A DNA stretch of 64,000 bases from an uncultured Psychroserpens sp. (GCA_947488655.1 CANKZZ010000004.1:62001-126000), one strand, 5' to 3'. Shown: positions 14,317 through 24,222, counted from the stretch's first letter. Translations and numbers: made by a program. The notes: generated from the letters alone by a model not told the origin.

Positions 14317-15384
14317 ATGGATTTAAAAAATTACAATATTTTACTAGGTACGCTTAGAAATAAAAAAGTTATATGGATCCATTTTCCTTTTAATCAAAAA
14401 CTTAAAAATGATTTAAAAAGACGTTTTCCATCGGCAAGATGGAGTACTACGATGAGACAATGGTATTTACCAGATCTAACAACTATAAGATCTGCTTTAA
14501 ACCTAATGGAAGATTCTTCCTATTCAAAATTATATTATCAAATACATTCAAATAATAAAGTTGCATTTCAAAAATTTAAAGAGCAATTAGATTTGAAGGC
14601 ATACAGCCCAAATACAATGCGTATGTATCTGGCAGAATTTTCTCATCTTCTATTGATATTAAAACATCATCCAGTAGATGATCTATCTCAAAAGAGACTA
14701 AAAGATTATTTTCTGTACTGCGTAAAAACGTTAAATATGAAAGAAAGTAAAATGAACGGTAAAATAAATGCTGTAAAGTTTTACTTCGAAAAAGTACTGC
14801 ATGAGCCCAAAATGTTTTTCGATATCCCAAGACCAAAAACACCTGCAACATTACCTAAAATGTTAAGTAAAGCAGAAATTAAACGACTATTTAGCCAGGT
14901 AAATAACGAAAAACATTTATTAATTTTAAAACTATGCTATGGTATGGGTTTACGCGTAAGCGAAATCGTGAAAATTAAAATTCATCATATAGACAGTGAC
15001 AGGATGCAAGTACTCATTACGTCAGCCAAAGGAAAAAAAGATAGATATGTAAACTTACCAGAAAGCGTTCTCGAGTCATTGAGAACCTACTATAAAAATT
15101 ATAGACCAAAAGATTGGCTTTTTGAAGGTCAGTATGACGGAGCCTACAGCACGAGAAGCGTACAAGCAGTCTTTAAACGAGCCATGAAAAAAGCTAAAAT
15201 AAGAAAACAAATAGGTATCCACGGTTTACGCCATAGTTATGCAACTCATTTGTTAGAAAGTGGAGCAGATTTACGTTTTATTCAACAACTATTAGGGCAT
15301 CACAGCATCAAAACCACCCAAATCTATACTCATGTCTCTAAAAGTTCTACATCTAATGTTAAAAGTCCTTTAGACACTTTATAA
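14317..15384 (+). CDS. Tyrosine recombinase of the cassette array, not IntI-type
   Basis: A 355-residue site-specific recombinase. Residues 1-75 form an extra N-terminal domain (ILLGTLRNKKVIWIHFPFN, PSARWSTTMRQWYLP) often seen in Bacteroidota integrases. Residues about 80-165 are the SAM-like core-binding domain; 180-345 the catalytic domain with Arg213 (GLRVSE), Lys238/240 (AKGKKDR), His302 and Arg305 (HGLRH), His328 (LGHHS) and Tyr337 (IYTH). The IntI-specific insertion before HGLRH is absent. The gene is divergent from the array, as intI is in integrons. That it moves these cassettes is inferred from position and from the lack of any other recombinase in the window. Confidence 0.85.
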   Translation: MDLKNYNILLGTLRNKKVIWIHFPFNQKLKNDLKRRFPSARWSTTMRQWYLPDLTTIRSALNLMEDSSYSKLYYQIHSNNKVAFQKFKEQLDLKAYSPNTMRMYLAEFSHLLLILKHHPVDDLSQKRLKDYFLYCVKTLNMKESKMNGKINAVKFYFEKVLHEPKMFFDIPRPKTPATLPKMLSKAEIKRLFSQVNNEKHLLILKLCYGMGLRVSEIVKIKIHHIDSDRMQVLITSAKGKKDRYVNLPESVLESLRTYYKNYRPKDWLFEGQYDGAYSTRSVQAVFKRAMKKAKIRKQIGIHGLRHSYATHLLESGADLRFIQQLLGHHSIKTTQIYTHVSKSSTSNVKSPLDTL

Positions 15385-15446
15385 CTTATTATGAAGGGTC
15401 AAAATCATTTTCAAACCTTAAATAGCCAAAAAACTTAGTAAAAAAA

Positions 15447-15473
15447 AAGCGCATGTAATTTAAACATGCGCTT
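15447..15473 (+). terminator. Terminator hairpin after the recombinase gene
   Basis: AAGCGCATGT and ACATGCGCTT form a perfect 10-bp stem with a 7-nt loop, preceded by A8. It lies 62 nt after the recombinase stop. The T run after it is short. Confidence 0.65.
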
Positions 15474-15646
15474 AATTAACTATTAATTAACCATAGGGAT
15501 TATGAGTTACCTTTTGCAAAATTAAGTTGATTATTTATTTCTAAGGTTGATGTATGGTAAGAAATAGAAATAACTTACCTGGATATTTGGTGTTAATCTA
15601 TTAAAACAGACTTTAATCTGTAACTATCAAAAAAGTAAGAAAATTT

Positions 15647-16231
15647 TTACTGTTTTGATAGGTCTTTTCTAATTCGGCTCAAACTTTCTGTAGTGATACC
15701 TAGATAAGAAGCAATATGATAGTTTTTTACACATTTTTCAATATCTGGATAAGTGGTTATAAAATTGAGATAACGATCAGATGCATTTTGAGATAAATTT
15801 GCAATAATACGTCTTTGAAAAGCTGCAAAAGCTAACTCTAATTTTTGTCTAAAATAGGTTTCAATTTCAGGGATATGTTCATAGAGATAATCTCTATTTT
15901 GTCTAGACATTTCATATACTACAGTATCTTTTATTGCCTCTATGTTCATAATAGCTTTCGTTTCAGTAAAAAAAGCAGTACAATCACTCATCCACCAATC
16001 TGCAATACCAAATTGTACAGTATGGTCTTTGCCTAAATCATCTGTATGATAGAGTCTTAGACAACCCTTAACCACGTAAAACTGTACATCTCCTTCGTCA
16101 TTAGCATTTAAAAGTTGAGTGCCTTTGTTGTACTGTTTTAACGTAAATAAAGACTCAATAACTTTTATTTTTTCTTCGGAAAATGAAAAATTTTTAAAAA
16201 TCTGGCTTATGTTATATATTGATTTAGACAT
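15647..16231 (-). CDS. Crp/Fnr family transcription regulator
   Basis: A 194-residue protein with a cyclic-nucleotide-binding-like beta-barrel (about 25-115, LLNANDEGDVQFYVVKGCLRLYH) and a C-terminal region YHIASYLGITTESLSRIRKDL, a truncated winged helix-turn-helix of the type common in Flavobacteriaceae. Residues for cAMP binding are not conserved, so the effector is unknown. It stands alone, with over 150 nt free on each side. Confidence 0.85.
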   Translation of the reverse strand: MSKSIYNISQIFKNFSFSEEKIKVIESLFTLKQYNKGTQLLNANDEGDVQFYVVKGCLRLYHTDDLGKDHTVQFGIADWWMSDCTAFFTETKAIMNIEAIKDTVVYEMSRQNRDYLYEHIPEIETYFRQKLELAFAAFQRRIIANLSQNASDRYLNFITTYPDIEKCVKNYHIASYLGITTESLSRIRKDLSKQ

Positions 16232-16416
16232 TGCAAACTATTAGTCCTTTTAATATACGTAAAACCTTTAAATAGAGACTTTAAGCTTTTGGTTTTTCTT
16301 TAGATATTAGATGATTGGTAATAATTAACAAGAAAAATCTTAAAGAATATACGATTTGGTTAAAAATAAAATCAAAACATGATTGTCAAAAATTTTATAA
16401 CTCTGTAGATATTATT

Positions 16417-17361
16417 TTATTCATTATTTAAAATCTCTTTGACTGCCTGTCTATATTTAATTGGGTTAGTCGCTTTTTTAATCTTTTTATATGTTTTTTG
16501 CGGATTTGAGAACGACTGAGAAAAATACTCCCAAAAACCAAGCATTTTCATTTTTATTGGTGTAGGTCCAGAGAGCGCAGCATCGTACTGTTCATAAATT
16601 TCGTTGTGAAACGCCTCAAATAATTCCCAACGGTTTTTAGGGTATACTGTCGTGTCGTTTTTTATCATACTTGGTAAAAACGGATCTGCAATCAACCCAC
16701 GACCAATCATAAAATGATCAATACTCGGGAAACGTTCTTGCATCTTTTTAAACTGAGTAACCGTGGTAATATCGCCATTGTAGTAGAGCTTATGTTTTGC
16801 GACATCTAAACATTTTTGAAACGCTTCTAAATCAACACCACCTTTATACAATTGCTTCCCAATACGAGCATGAATCGCTACATTTTTTAAAGGATATTTA
16901 TCTAAAATAGGGAAGGTGTGTAAAATTTCTTCACTGTTCTCATAACCCATTCTCATTTTCATGGACACCAAAATATCAGTTTCATTGTGTGCACGATGTA
17001 AAATGTTGTCAATTTTATTTGGGTCACAAATTAATCCAGATCCCATACCTCGATTGGTCACCATTGGGTAAGGGCAACCTAAATTCCAGTTGAGTTCTTT
17101 ATATCCAAATTGTTGTACATATTTGGCAACAAATAAAAACTCCTCAGCGTCATTGGTGATGACTTGTGGTATGACTTCGAGCGTTGTATTATTTTCTGGT
17201 AATAAATCGCGCTCGTATGAAGATTTTACTTTGAGCTTTCCATTAAGACGAATGTAAGGTGCATAATAAGTGTCGATACCACCAAAATATTTTTGCTGTG
17301 CATTCCTAAATCGGAAATCGGTAAACCCTTGTAAAGGCGAAGATAAAAGTGTAAAACTCAT
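16417..17361 (-). CDS. tRNA-dihydrouridine synthase family protein
   Basis: About 314 residues in a TIM barrel. FMN enzyme that reduces uridines in tRNA D-loops. Seen are SPLQGFTDFRFR at the start, the active-site block NWNLGCPYPMVTNRGMGSGL with Cys96, KMRMGYEN, HARIGKQLYKGG and the phosphate-binding MIGRGLIADP. Start chosen at the ATG giving MSFTLL; a TTG six codons upstream also stays in frame. Length and motifs are closer to DusC/DusB-like proteins of Bacteroidota than to DusA. Confidence 0.9.
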   Translation of the reverse strand: MSFTLLSSPLQGFTDFRFRNAQQKYFGGIDTYYAPYIRLNGKLKVKSSYERDLLPENNTTLEVIPQVITNDAEEFLFVAKYVQQFGYKELNWNLGCPYPMVTNRGMGSGLICDPNKIDNILHRAHNETDILVSMKMRMGYENSEEILHTFPILDKYPLKNVAIHARIGKQLYKGGVDLEAFQKCLDVAKHKLYYNGDITTVTQFKKMQERFPSIDHFMIGRGLIADPFLPSMIKNDTTVYPKNRWELFEAFHNEIYEQYDAALSGPTPIKMKMLGFWEYFSQSFSNPQKTYKKIKKATNPIKYRQAVKEILNNE

Positions 17362-17458
17362 AGTTTGTGCTTGTGGCAAATATAAGCGAATTGTTTAATG
17401 TTTTTTTAGCATGTTTTCAAGTCTTATTTGGCATTGTTTCCGAAGAAAAAGACAATAA

Positions 17459-17488
17459 AAAACCACTTTGAATTCACAAAGTGGTTTT
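17459..17488 (-). terminator. Terminator hairpin after the LRR protein gene
   Basis: AAAACCACTTTG and CAAAGTGGTTTT, a 12-bp stem with 6-nt loop and A/T runs on both sides, so it could work in both directions. It lies 22 nt after the stop of 17510-19534. Confidence 0.8.
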
Positions 17489-17509
17489 GAATTTATTTTA
17501 GGTTATAAT

Positions 17510-19534
17510 TTATTTTTTTAAGAACCGTTGGTAAGTAATCTTATTTTGGTTTTCTATCACTTTAATTAGGTAAATCCCTTTTGATAAACTTCTAACATCT
17601 ATTGACGTATTTGTAGATTCAAGTAACTGTTTTCCTTGTAAGTCATAGATATAAAAACTTTTAAAAGGAGAATTAGTCTCAATATTTAAAAGGTTCTCAA
17701 CTGGATTAGGAAATAATTTAAAACGATTTGTTTCAACATCGCTTATCATTAAAGTAGCATCATTACATTCAGCTTCAGTGTCTACAAAATTTGTAGTTCC
17801 TGGATTTGGATTTGTCCAATTTGCAATACTATAGTTTTTATCATCTACAAATATACACGTTAAATTAAACGCGTTTAAAATAGAGAAATTAGTCATATTA
17901 ATATTGTTTCCGTTTCTTAAGTCAACACTTGTTAAAGCAGTAGAAGAGCATAATAAGTTTACAAGAGCTGTATTGTTAGATAAATCTAATACGGTCAACA
18001 AGTTAACACTTTGAAGCTCGAGTTTCTCAAGTAAGGTATTAGCAGTTAAGTCTATAGTGCTAACATCTGGATTGTTACTTGCAATAAGTTCTGTTAAATT
18101 AGTATTGGCTGCTAGATCGATACTTTGTAAGTCGTTTTGTGTACAATCCAAAACTGACAATTGAAGGTTGTTAGATAGATCTAAAATTGTTAAATCATTA
18201 TCATTAATCCTTAGGGAATTTAAGACTGTATTAAAAGAAAGATCAATATCATTAATATCGTTATTATGAATGCTTATAAATGTCAACAAGGTATTATTTG
18301 TAAGATCTAATTCTGTTAACTGATTAGTTTGAGCAGATAATTGAGTAAGCATTGTATTTGTTGAGAGATCCAAGCTTGTAATATCATTACGCGAACAGGA
18401 TAAAGTTGTCAAATTTATATTATTAGTAGTGTCTAGTTGAGTTAAATTATTATCTGTACAAAGTAGTTGAGTTAAATTTGTGTTTGCAGATACATCTAAG
18501 GATGTTAGTTGGTTATTAGAGCAGCTTAAAGAAGATATCTCTGTAAAAGCTTCGATACCAGTTAAATCTGATATGTTTAAGTTAGTTACATTGATGCCAA
18601 ATGTAAAAGCTTCAGCTTCTGTGAATTGTATGTCAGTATCTCCATTTGAATTAATCGTTGTACTATTTAAAAGTGCAGCTTTAAAATTAGCATCAGGAAT
18701 ATTTACTATTGTAGGATCTGAAGATGGTAATAAAGCATCGTCATAAATTTTAACAATGTTACCGCTTCCTCCATTAACAACATACATATTACCTAAGTTA
18801 TCTATAGTAATAGATCTCGGTTGATCTAAATTAGTAGTTACAAAATCTGAAATCACACCTGTAGCAGCCTCATATTTTATAATTTTATTTTCCTCAGGAA
18901 ATGTATTGTAATACGTGAAATAAACGTCATCATTTGGTGCCACAGCAACGCCTCTAATATTGTTTATATTACTAGTTATTGTTGTCTTAGTTCCTGTTGG
19001 TGTTATTTTGTATAAAATTCTGTCATTTCTGTCAGCCAAAAACAAATCTCCATTAGAATCAAAAGCGATACCTTCTGGAGTAAAGAATCCAGTAGCTAAA
19101 ACAGTTGTTGTAAGGTTAGCATTAATTCTAACTACATTAGCATCATTCTCCGAAGCATAATAAAGTAAGTCATCCTTAAAATCTAAACCGTAAGGTGATG
19201 TGCCAAAAATAGTAATATAATCGCTTACAGTTCCTGCAGTATCTACGATTAGTATCTTTCCATTAAAAGGTTCTGCAACAAACAAATTACCGTTATTATC
19301 AAAAGCAATATCATGAGCTCTAAAACCGGTAGTAGCAAATAAAGTTTGCGTTCCGGATGCATCTAATTCGTAAATGTTTCCTGTGAAAAGTTCAGAAACA
19401 AAAACATTGTTATTTGAATCTACAGCAATCCCTTCAGGAGAGGAATAACCAGTTGAAAATTCTGTGATAGTTTGGGCTTGTAGCACTATTGAAAATAATC
19501 CAATAAATACGATGAAAGGTAATTTTTTAAGCAT
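17510..19534 (-). CDS. T9SS-secreted protein with NHL-type propeller and leucine-rich repeats
   Basis: A 674-residue protein. Signal peptide 1-20 (ending VLQAQ). Residues about 25-270 are six NHL/SMP-30-like blades (SPEGIAVDSNNNVFVSE, TPEGIAFDSNGDLFLADR). Residues about 300-560 are leucine-rich repeats of the form LTSLDVSANTNLTQLLCTDNN. The last 70 residues start FKLFPNPVENLLNIE and end GIYLIKVIENQNKITYQRFLKK, a type A T9SS sorting domain. Probably surface-anchored or released, with binding roles; the target is unknown. Confidence 0.85.
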   Translation of the reverse strand: MLKKLPFIVFIGLFSIVLQAQTITEFSTGYSSPEGIAVDSNNNVFVSELFTGNIYELDASGTQTLFATTGFRAHDIAFDNNGNLFVAEPFNGKILIVDTAGTVSDYITIFGTSPYGLDFKDDLLYYASENDANVVRINANLTTTVLATGFFTPEGIAFDSNGDLFLADRNDRILYKITPTGTKTTITSNINNIRGVAVAPNDDVYFTYYNTFPEENKIIKYEAATGVISDFVTTNLDQPRSITIDNLGNMYVVNGGSGNIVKIYDDALLPSSDPTIVNIPDANFKAALLNSTTINSNGDTDIQFTEAEAFTFGINVTNLNISDLTGIEAFTEISSLSCSNNQLTSLDVSANTNLTQLLCTDNNLTQLDTTNNINLTTLSCSRNDITSLDLSTNTMLTQLSAQTNQLTELDLTNNTLLTFISIHNNDINDIDLSFNTVLNSLRINDNDLTILDLSNNLQLSVLDCTQNDLQSIDLAANTNLTELIASNNPDVSTIDLTANTLLEKLELQSVNLLTVLDLSNNTALVNLLCSSTALTSVDLRNGNNINMTNFSILNAFNLTCIFVDDKNYSIANWTNPNPGTTNFVDTEAECNDATLMISDVETNRFKLFPNPVENLLNIETNSPFKSFYIYDLQGKQLLESTNTSIDVRSLSKGIYLIKVIENQNKITYQRFLKK

Positions 19535-19594
19535 AAGTGTTATAGATTTAGGGTATAATTCTTACAAATATAACATTATATAACCAATAAAAGG

Positions 19595-19618
19595 ACCATC
19601 TAGAGATTTCTAGATGGT
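19595..19618 (-). terminator. Terminator-like hairpin after the GlcG-like gene
   Basis: ACCATCTAGA and TCTAGATGGT form a perfect 10-bp stem with 4-nt loop, flanked by TTTT on the right and by TTTTAT on the minus-strand side. Lies between the two minus-strand genes. Confidence 0.65.
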
Positions 19619-19642
19619 TTTAGAAATTAATATTTTAATTAA

Positions 19643-20041
19643 TTACAAAGCTGCTGCTCCTGCCGAAGCTACTGCGTGGTCATCTTCTACACTACTACCG
19701 CTTACACCAATAGCTCCAATAATGTCTCCATTTGCATTTTTAATACAAACACCACCAGGAAAAGAAATTAATCCATCATTAGAATGTTCTATATTAAATA
19801 AGGCACCACCAGGTTGTGATAACGACCCTATTGTACCAGTATCCATATTAAAAAAACGTGCAGTTCGCGCTTTTTTCATAGCAATATCAATTGAGCCCAA
19901 CCAGGCACCATCTTCTCTGGCAAAGGCAGTTAAATTAACACCAGAGTCCATTACTGCAATATCCATTTTTGTACCCAATTCTTGAGATTTTTTAATCGCA
20001 GCGTCTATAACTTGTTGGGCTTGTTGTAGTGTAATGTTCAT
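19643..20041 (-). CDS. GlcG/HbpS family (DUF336) protein
   Basis: A 132-residue protein of the heme-degrading/binding-like GlcG-HbpS family: [83 protein letters not shown]. No signal peptide, so cytosolic here. Members occur in glycolate loci or bind heme; neither context is visible. Single gene with terminators around it. Confidence 0.88.
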   Translation of the reverse strand: MNITLQQAQQVIDAAIKKSQELGTKMDIAVMDSGVNLTAFAREDGAWLGSIDIAMKKARTARFFNMDTGTIGSLSQPGGALFNIEHSNDGLISFPGGVCIKNANGDIIGAIGVSGSSVEDDHAVASAGAAAL

Positions 20042-20110
20042 CTTTTTATGTTTTTAAAATTAAATTTATCTTAGTAAAGATACCATAAATAAAAGAGGCT
20101 TTGATATAAA

Positions 20111-20140
20111 AAAAACCACTTCGTAATCGAAGTGGTTTTT
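20111..20140 (-). terminator. Terminator after htpG
   Basis: AAAAACCACTTCG and CGAAGTGGTTTTT, a 13-bp stem with TAAT loop, ending in T run on both strands; 30 nt after the htpG stop. Confidence 0.85.
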
Positions 20141-20169
20141 AAATCTTAAACATCTAATGTTTAAAAAAA

Positions 20170-22080
20170 TTACTTTATCATCTCATAACTGCGTTTAATG
20201 AAATTAGTGAGTTCTTCACCTTTTAATAAACCTTGAGATAAACGAGCCAAGTCTAAACTTTGCGTAATTAAACGTTCTTGTTTTTTCTTGGTTTTGGTGT
20301 TTAAAATTTCAGAAACCAATTCAGAGTTCGTGTTAACGATTAGATTGTACATCTCTGGCATATTACCAAACATATTCATTCCGCCACCACCAGTTTGTTG
20401 CATCTCTTTCATACGACGCATAAATTCTGGCTGTGTAATAATAAATGGGCTTGCATCACTATCACTTGCTTCTAACTGTACAGAGAATTTTTCTTGAGGT
20501 ATTACCTCTTTTAATAGGGTTTCTAATGCAGTATTTTCTTCTTCAGTTAATTTAGAAATCGCAGTATCGTCCTTTTTAATTAAGTTGTTAATATGATCTC
20601 CATCTACACGTGCAAAAGAAATATTTTCTTTAGATGTTTCTAATTTTTGAATCAAATGAGATACAATAGGAGAATCTAAAAGTAATACTTCATAACCTTT
20701 AGCTTTTGCAGACTCAATATATGAGTGTTGCGCATCTTTATTCGATGCATACAAGATTACAAGCTTACCATCTTTATCGGTTTGGTTTGCCTTTATTTTG
20801 TTAAATAATTCGTCATACGTGTAGAATTTACCATCTACTGTTGGATACAATGCAAAAGCATCTGCTTTTTCAAAGAACTTGTCTTCAGAGAGCATTCCAT
20901 ATTCAATAACAATTTTGATGTCGTCCCATTTAGCTTCAAAATCTTCTCTATTAGAATTAAAGAGTGATTTTAACTTATCTGCAACTTTACGTGTAATGTA
21001 TGAAGAGATTTTCTTCACAGCACCATCAGCTTGTAAGTAAGAACGTGACACGTTTAACGGTATGTCTGGAGAATCAATAACACCTCTTAACATTGTTAAA
21101 AATTCTGGTACAATACCTTCTACATTATCGGTAACATATACTTGATTTTGGTACAATTGGATTTTATCTTTTTGTACATTTAAATCATTGGTCATCTTAG
21201 GGAAATATAAAATCCCAGTTAAATTAAACGGATAATCTACATTTAAATGAATATTAAATAAAGGCTCCTCAAACTGCATTGGATACAGTTCTCTATAGAA
21301 ATTTTTATAATCATCACCTTCTAATTCTGTTGGTTGTTTTGTCCAAGCAGGATTAGGATTGTTAATGATGTTATCTACAGTAATCTGTTTGTGTGGCTCA
21401 GTAGTTTCTTTACCGTCTTCATCTGTAGTTGTTGCAGGTGTAAAGTCTGGATCGTTAACCTCTTTTGTACCAAATTTAATTGGTACAGGCATAAATTTAT
21501 TATACTTTAATAACAACTCTCTAATACGAGCTTCTTCTAAAAACTCTGTAGAATCTTCAGCAATATGAAGTACAATTTCGGTACCTCTTGTGGTTTTATC
21601 AGATGCTTCTAATGTAAATTCTGGTGATCCATCACAGGTCCAATGAGCAGCAGGCTCATCTTTATGAGACTTAGTAATAATCTCTACTTTTTCTGCAACC
21701 ATAAAGGCAGAGTAAAAACCAAGACCAAAATGTCCAATAATACCAGAGTCTTTTGCAGAGTCTTTGTATTTATCTAAAAACTCCTCAGCTCCAGAAAATG
21801 CAACTTGATTAATGTACTTTTCAACCTCTTCGGCTGTCATACCTAAACCTTGATCAATAATATGAAGTTTTTTACCTTCCTTATCAATTTTAACCTCAAT
21901 TACTGGGTTACCGTATTCGCTTTTAGATTCGCCAATACTCGTTAGGTGCTTTAATTTAAGTGTAGCATCGGTTGCATTACTTATTAACTCACGTAAAAAT
22001 ATTTCGTGATCGCTGTACAAGAATTTTTTAATGAGTGGGAAGATGTTTTCTACCGATACATTAATGTTTCCTTTTGTCAT
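20170..22080 (-). CDS. htpG: Chaperone HtpG (Hsp90)
   Basis: A 636-residue ATP-dependent chaperone that helps fold client proteins in the cytosol. The N-terminal GHKL ATPase domain shows ELISNATDATLKL (Glu31, Asn35), the DQGLGM loop and GHFGLGFYSAFMVA; the middle domain carries the catalytic-arginine segment NVSRSYLQ; the C-terminal dimer domain ends in HtpG style without MEEVD. A charged linker (ATTTDEDGKETTEPHK) sits near residue 220. Full length, single gene with its own terminator. Confidence 0.97.
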   Translation of the reverse strand: MTKGNINVSVENIFPLIKKFLYSDHEIFLRELISNATDATLKLKHLTSIGESKSEYGNPVIEVKIDKEGKKLHIIDQGLGMTAEEVEKYINQVAFSGAEEFLDKYKDSAKDSGIIGHFGLGFYSAFMVAEKVEIITKSHKDEPAAHWTCDGSPEFTLEASDKTTRGTEIVLHIAEDSTEFLEEARIRELLLKYNKFMPVPIKFGTKEVNDPDFTPATTTDEDGKETTEPHKQITVDNIINNPNPAWTKQPTELEGDDYKNFYRELYPMQFEEPLFNIHLNVDYPFNLTGILYFPKMTNDLNVQKDKIQLYQNQVYVTDNVEGIVPEFLTMLRGVIDSPDIPLNVSRSYLQADGAVKKISSYITRKVADKLKSLFNSNREDFEAKWDDIKIVIEYGMLSEDKFFEKADAFALYPTVDGKFYTYDELFNKIKANQTDKDGKLVILYASNKDAQHSYIESAKAKGYEVLLLDSPIVSHLIQKLETSKENISFARVDGDHINNLIKKDDTAISKLTEEENTALETLLKEVIPQEKFSVQLEASDSDASPFIITQPEFMRRMKEMQQTGGGGMNMFGNMPEMYNLIVNTNSELVSEILNTKTKKKQERLITQSLDLARLSQGLLKGEELTNFIKRSYEMIK

Positions 22081-22409
22081 GATATAAATTATTTGTCATT
22101 CCTGCAATGGCAAGAACTGTATTAATGTTAATTTTTTATTACATAATAGACTAGACAAAAAAAGTACCAATGCTAATAAGGTGACAAACTGACACAATTT
22201 TAACTTCGGAAATGTGAAACCTCCATATTTTGACTTTTTATTTAAAAACAGGATGTTATTTATTCCAATTTCCGAAGATAATAGAATACTATGCATGCAT
22301 AACGAATGCGTTTGAGTTTCAAAAATCTTCGTGCTTAAATAGTTAAATTGCATAACTTATTTAAAGTATAATGAGTTTTCCATTTTCATGGAAACAAAAA
22401 CAAGTTTTT

Positions 22410-23420
22410 ATGTACAATTCCAAAATTATAGGTTTGGGACATTACGTTCCTGATAATGTGGTGACCAATGATGATTTATCCAAAATGATGGATACTAATG
22501 ACGAATGGATACAAGAGCGTACTGGTATAAAAGAACGTCGTTGGGCAATTGCAGGATCTGATGATACCACCTCTGGGATGGGAGTAAAAGCAGCAAAAAT
22601 TGCAATAGAACGCGCAGGTATTGATAAAGACGATATAGATTTTATCATTTTTGCCACCTTGAGTCCAGATATGTATTTTCCTGGTCCAGGCGTGCAAGTG
22701 CAACATGCATTAGATATTAAAACGGTTGGAGCTTTAGACGTACGTAACCAATGCTCTGGCTTTGTGTATGCATTGTCTGTAGCAGATAATTTTATCAAAA
22801 CTGGTATGTATAAAAACATTCTAGTTATTGGTAGTGAGCTGCATTCTCACGGATTAGATAAAACAACGCGTGGACGAGGAGTTACCGTTATTTTTGGAGA
22901 TGGAGCAGGAGCAGCTGTTTTAACAAGAGAAGAAGATACGAGCAAAGGTATTCTATCTACACATTTACACTCTCAAGGTGAGCATGCCGAAGAATTGGTG
23001 CTTGTTGCTCCTGGGATGGGAAAGCGTTGGGTAAATGATATTATTGCAGATAACGACCCTAATGACGAAAGTTATTTTCCGCACATGAATGGACAATTTG
23101 TATTTAAAAATGCAGTAGTTCGTTTTAGTGAAGTGATTATGGAAGGTCTAATGAAAAACAATCTTGAGGTTGATGATATTGATATGTTGATACCGCATCA
23201 AGCCAATTTACGAATCGCTCAATTTATACAACGCAAGTTTAAATTAGATGACGACCAGGTTTTTAATAACATCCAAAAATATGGTAATACGACTGCTGCC
23301 TCTATTCCAATCGCTTTAACTGAAGCTTGGGAAGAAGGTAAAATAAAAGAAGGTGATACAGTTGTATTGGCTGCTTTTGGTAGTGGTTTTACTTGGGGAA
23401 GTGTGATTATTAAATGGTAA
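22410..23420 (+). CDS. 3-oxoacyl-ACP synthase III family protein (FabH-like)
   Basis: A 336-residue thiolase-fold condensing enzyme. FabH starts fatty acid synthesis by joining acetyl-CoA or branched acyl-CoA to malonyl-ACP. The catalytic triad is present: Cys115 (NQCSGFVY), His263 (PHQANLRI) and Asn293 (GNTTAASIP). Start chosen at the ATG giving MYNSKIIGLG, which matches the family start; an ATG 13 codons earlier is in frame. Sequence such as the insertion around residues 210-225 is closer to secondary FabH-like KAS III enzymes, so a role outside primary lipid synthesis is possible. Confidence 0.9.
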   Translation: MYNSKIIGLGHYVPDNVVTNDDLSKMMDTNDEWIQERTGIKERRWAIAGSDDTTSGMGVKAAKIAIERAGIDKDDIDFIIFATLSPDMYFPGPGVQVQHALDIKTVGALDVRNQCSGFVYALSVADNFIKTGMYKNILVIGSELHSHGLDKTTRGRGVTVIFGDGAGAAVLTREEDTSKGILSTHLHSQGEHAEELVLVAPGMGKRWVNDIIADNDPNDESYFPHMNGQFVFKNAVVRFSEVIMEGLMKNNLEVDDIDMLIPHQANLRIAQFIQRKFKLDDDQVFNNIQKYGNTTAASIPIALTEAWEEGKIKEGDTVVLAAFGSGFTWGSVIIKW

Positions 23421-23425
23421 CACCA

Positions 23426-23445
23426 ATTCCTGCGCAGGTAGGAAT
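23426..23445. repeat. Short nested palindrome after the FabH-like gene
   Basis: ATTCCT and AGGAAT enclose the perfect palindrome CCTGCGCAGG. It starts 6 nt after the stop codon. It lacks a T run, so it is a weak terminator at best and may be a small dispersed repeat. Confidence 0.4.
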
Positions 23446-23547
23446 CTCGTAGTCGCAATTATAAAACTTAAGTGTAGTGAGAAAACCTAGATGATAGGCT
23501 TGCAAGCTTATTGGTAAACAATATCTAATATGATATAGTCACCAAAA

Positions 23548-23865
23548 ATGAAGGCATCAATTAAGCTGTTTATAAAACTATTCTTTCTCCTCCTAATATT
23601 TGAAATCTTATTAGGTCTTGGGAACTATTTCTTTTCTTCGGAAGGTACAGTCTTTCTAGGAATTAAGATAAGTACTGTTACGAGTTCATTACTTTATTTT
23701 TTGAGTATGCCAATTAACATATTTGGACGAGATTTACCGTTTTATGCTCGGGAGACTTGGGTTGGTATAGTATTAACAATTCTCAATATATCTATACAGG
23801 CTTTTTTAATTATGCAGCTCTATTTAACATTGCGACGATCTAAAACAAAAAATCCCAAAGATTAA
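23548..23865 (+). CDS. Small membrane protein
   Basis: A 105-residue protein with an N-terminal membrane helix (7-26), two more hydrophobic stretches (about 38-58 and 70-92) and a basic tail RRSKTKNPKD. No family recognised. The stop codon sits in the loop of a strong terminator, a compact gene end. A copy of the recurring CTTCGGAA word lies within it and encodes Ser-Ser-Glu. Confidence 0.7.
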   Translation: MKASIKLFIKLFFLLLIFEILLGLGNYFFSSEGTVFLGIKISTVTSSLLYFLSMPINIFGRDLPFYARETWVGIVLTILNISIQAFLIMQLYLTLRRSKTKNPKD

Positions 23866-23879
23866 ACTTTGGGATTTTT
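23848..23879. terminator. Terminator overlapping the end of the small membrane protein gene
   Basis: AAAAATCCCAAAG and CTTTGGGATTTTT, a perfect 13-bp stem with 6-nt loop containing the TAA of the gene, followed by T5. Confidence 0.85.
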
Positions 23880-24058
23880 CTGCTATTAACCAATTAACAA
23901 AACACTAAAACTATAACCATTAAATTGTAGTCTGTTAAATTGATTAGCTTTAAAACTTATCACAATCTTAAGACGCTCAAATTTGCTTTTTATTTCATTC
24001 GTTAACATTTTTAACTATCAATTAACAAAGTTGATAGTTTTAAATTATGGTGTATAAA

Positions 24059-24088
24059 AAAAATCCGTAGCTTTTACTACGGATTTTT
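24059..24088. terminator. Orphan terminator hairpin
   Basis: AAAAATCCGTAG and CTACGGATTTTT, a perfect 12-bp stem with 6-nt loop and T5. There is no open reading frame between it and the terminator ending at 23879, so it may end a non-coding RNA. Confidence 0.75.
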
Positions 24089-24222
24089 CTAACTATTAAT
24101 CATTTAATTTACTGTATATTAAAAGATTAAATTTAATAAACCAATTATTATGTTGCTGGTTTGGTCGTTATTAAATCAAGCAAATTACAGTTGCTAGCTA
24201 GATTAACATTTATTTATAAATA

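Noticed and set aside
14317-15384. Prophage or integrative conjugative element integrase
   Set aside because: No tRNA, phage or transfer genes are nearby, and both the array position and divergent orientation point to an integron-type role.
22096-22353. 85-residue reading frame before the FabH-like gene
   Set aside because: Low-complexity composition, no motif, and it fills a promoter region between two divergent genes (htpG and the FabH-like gene).
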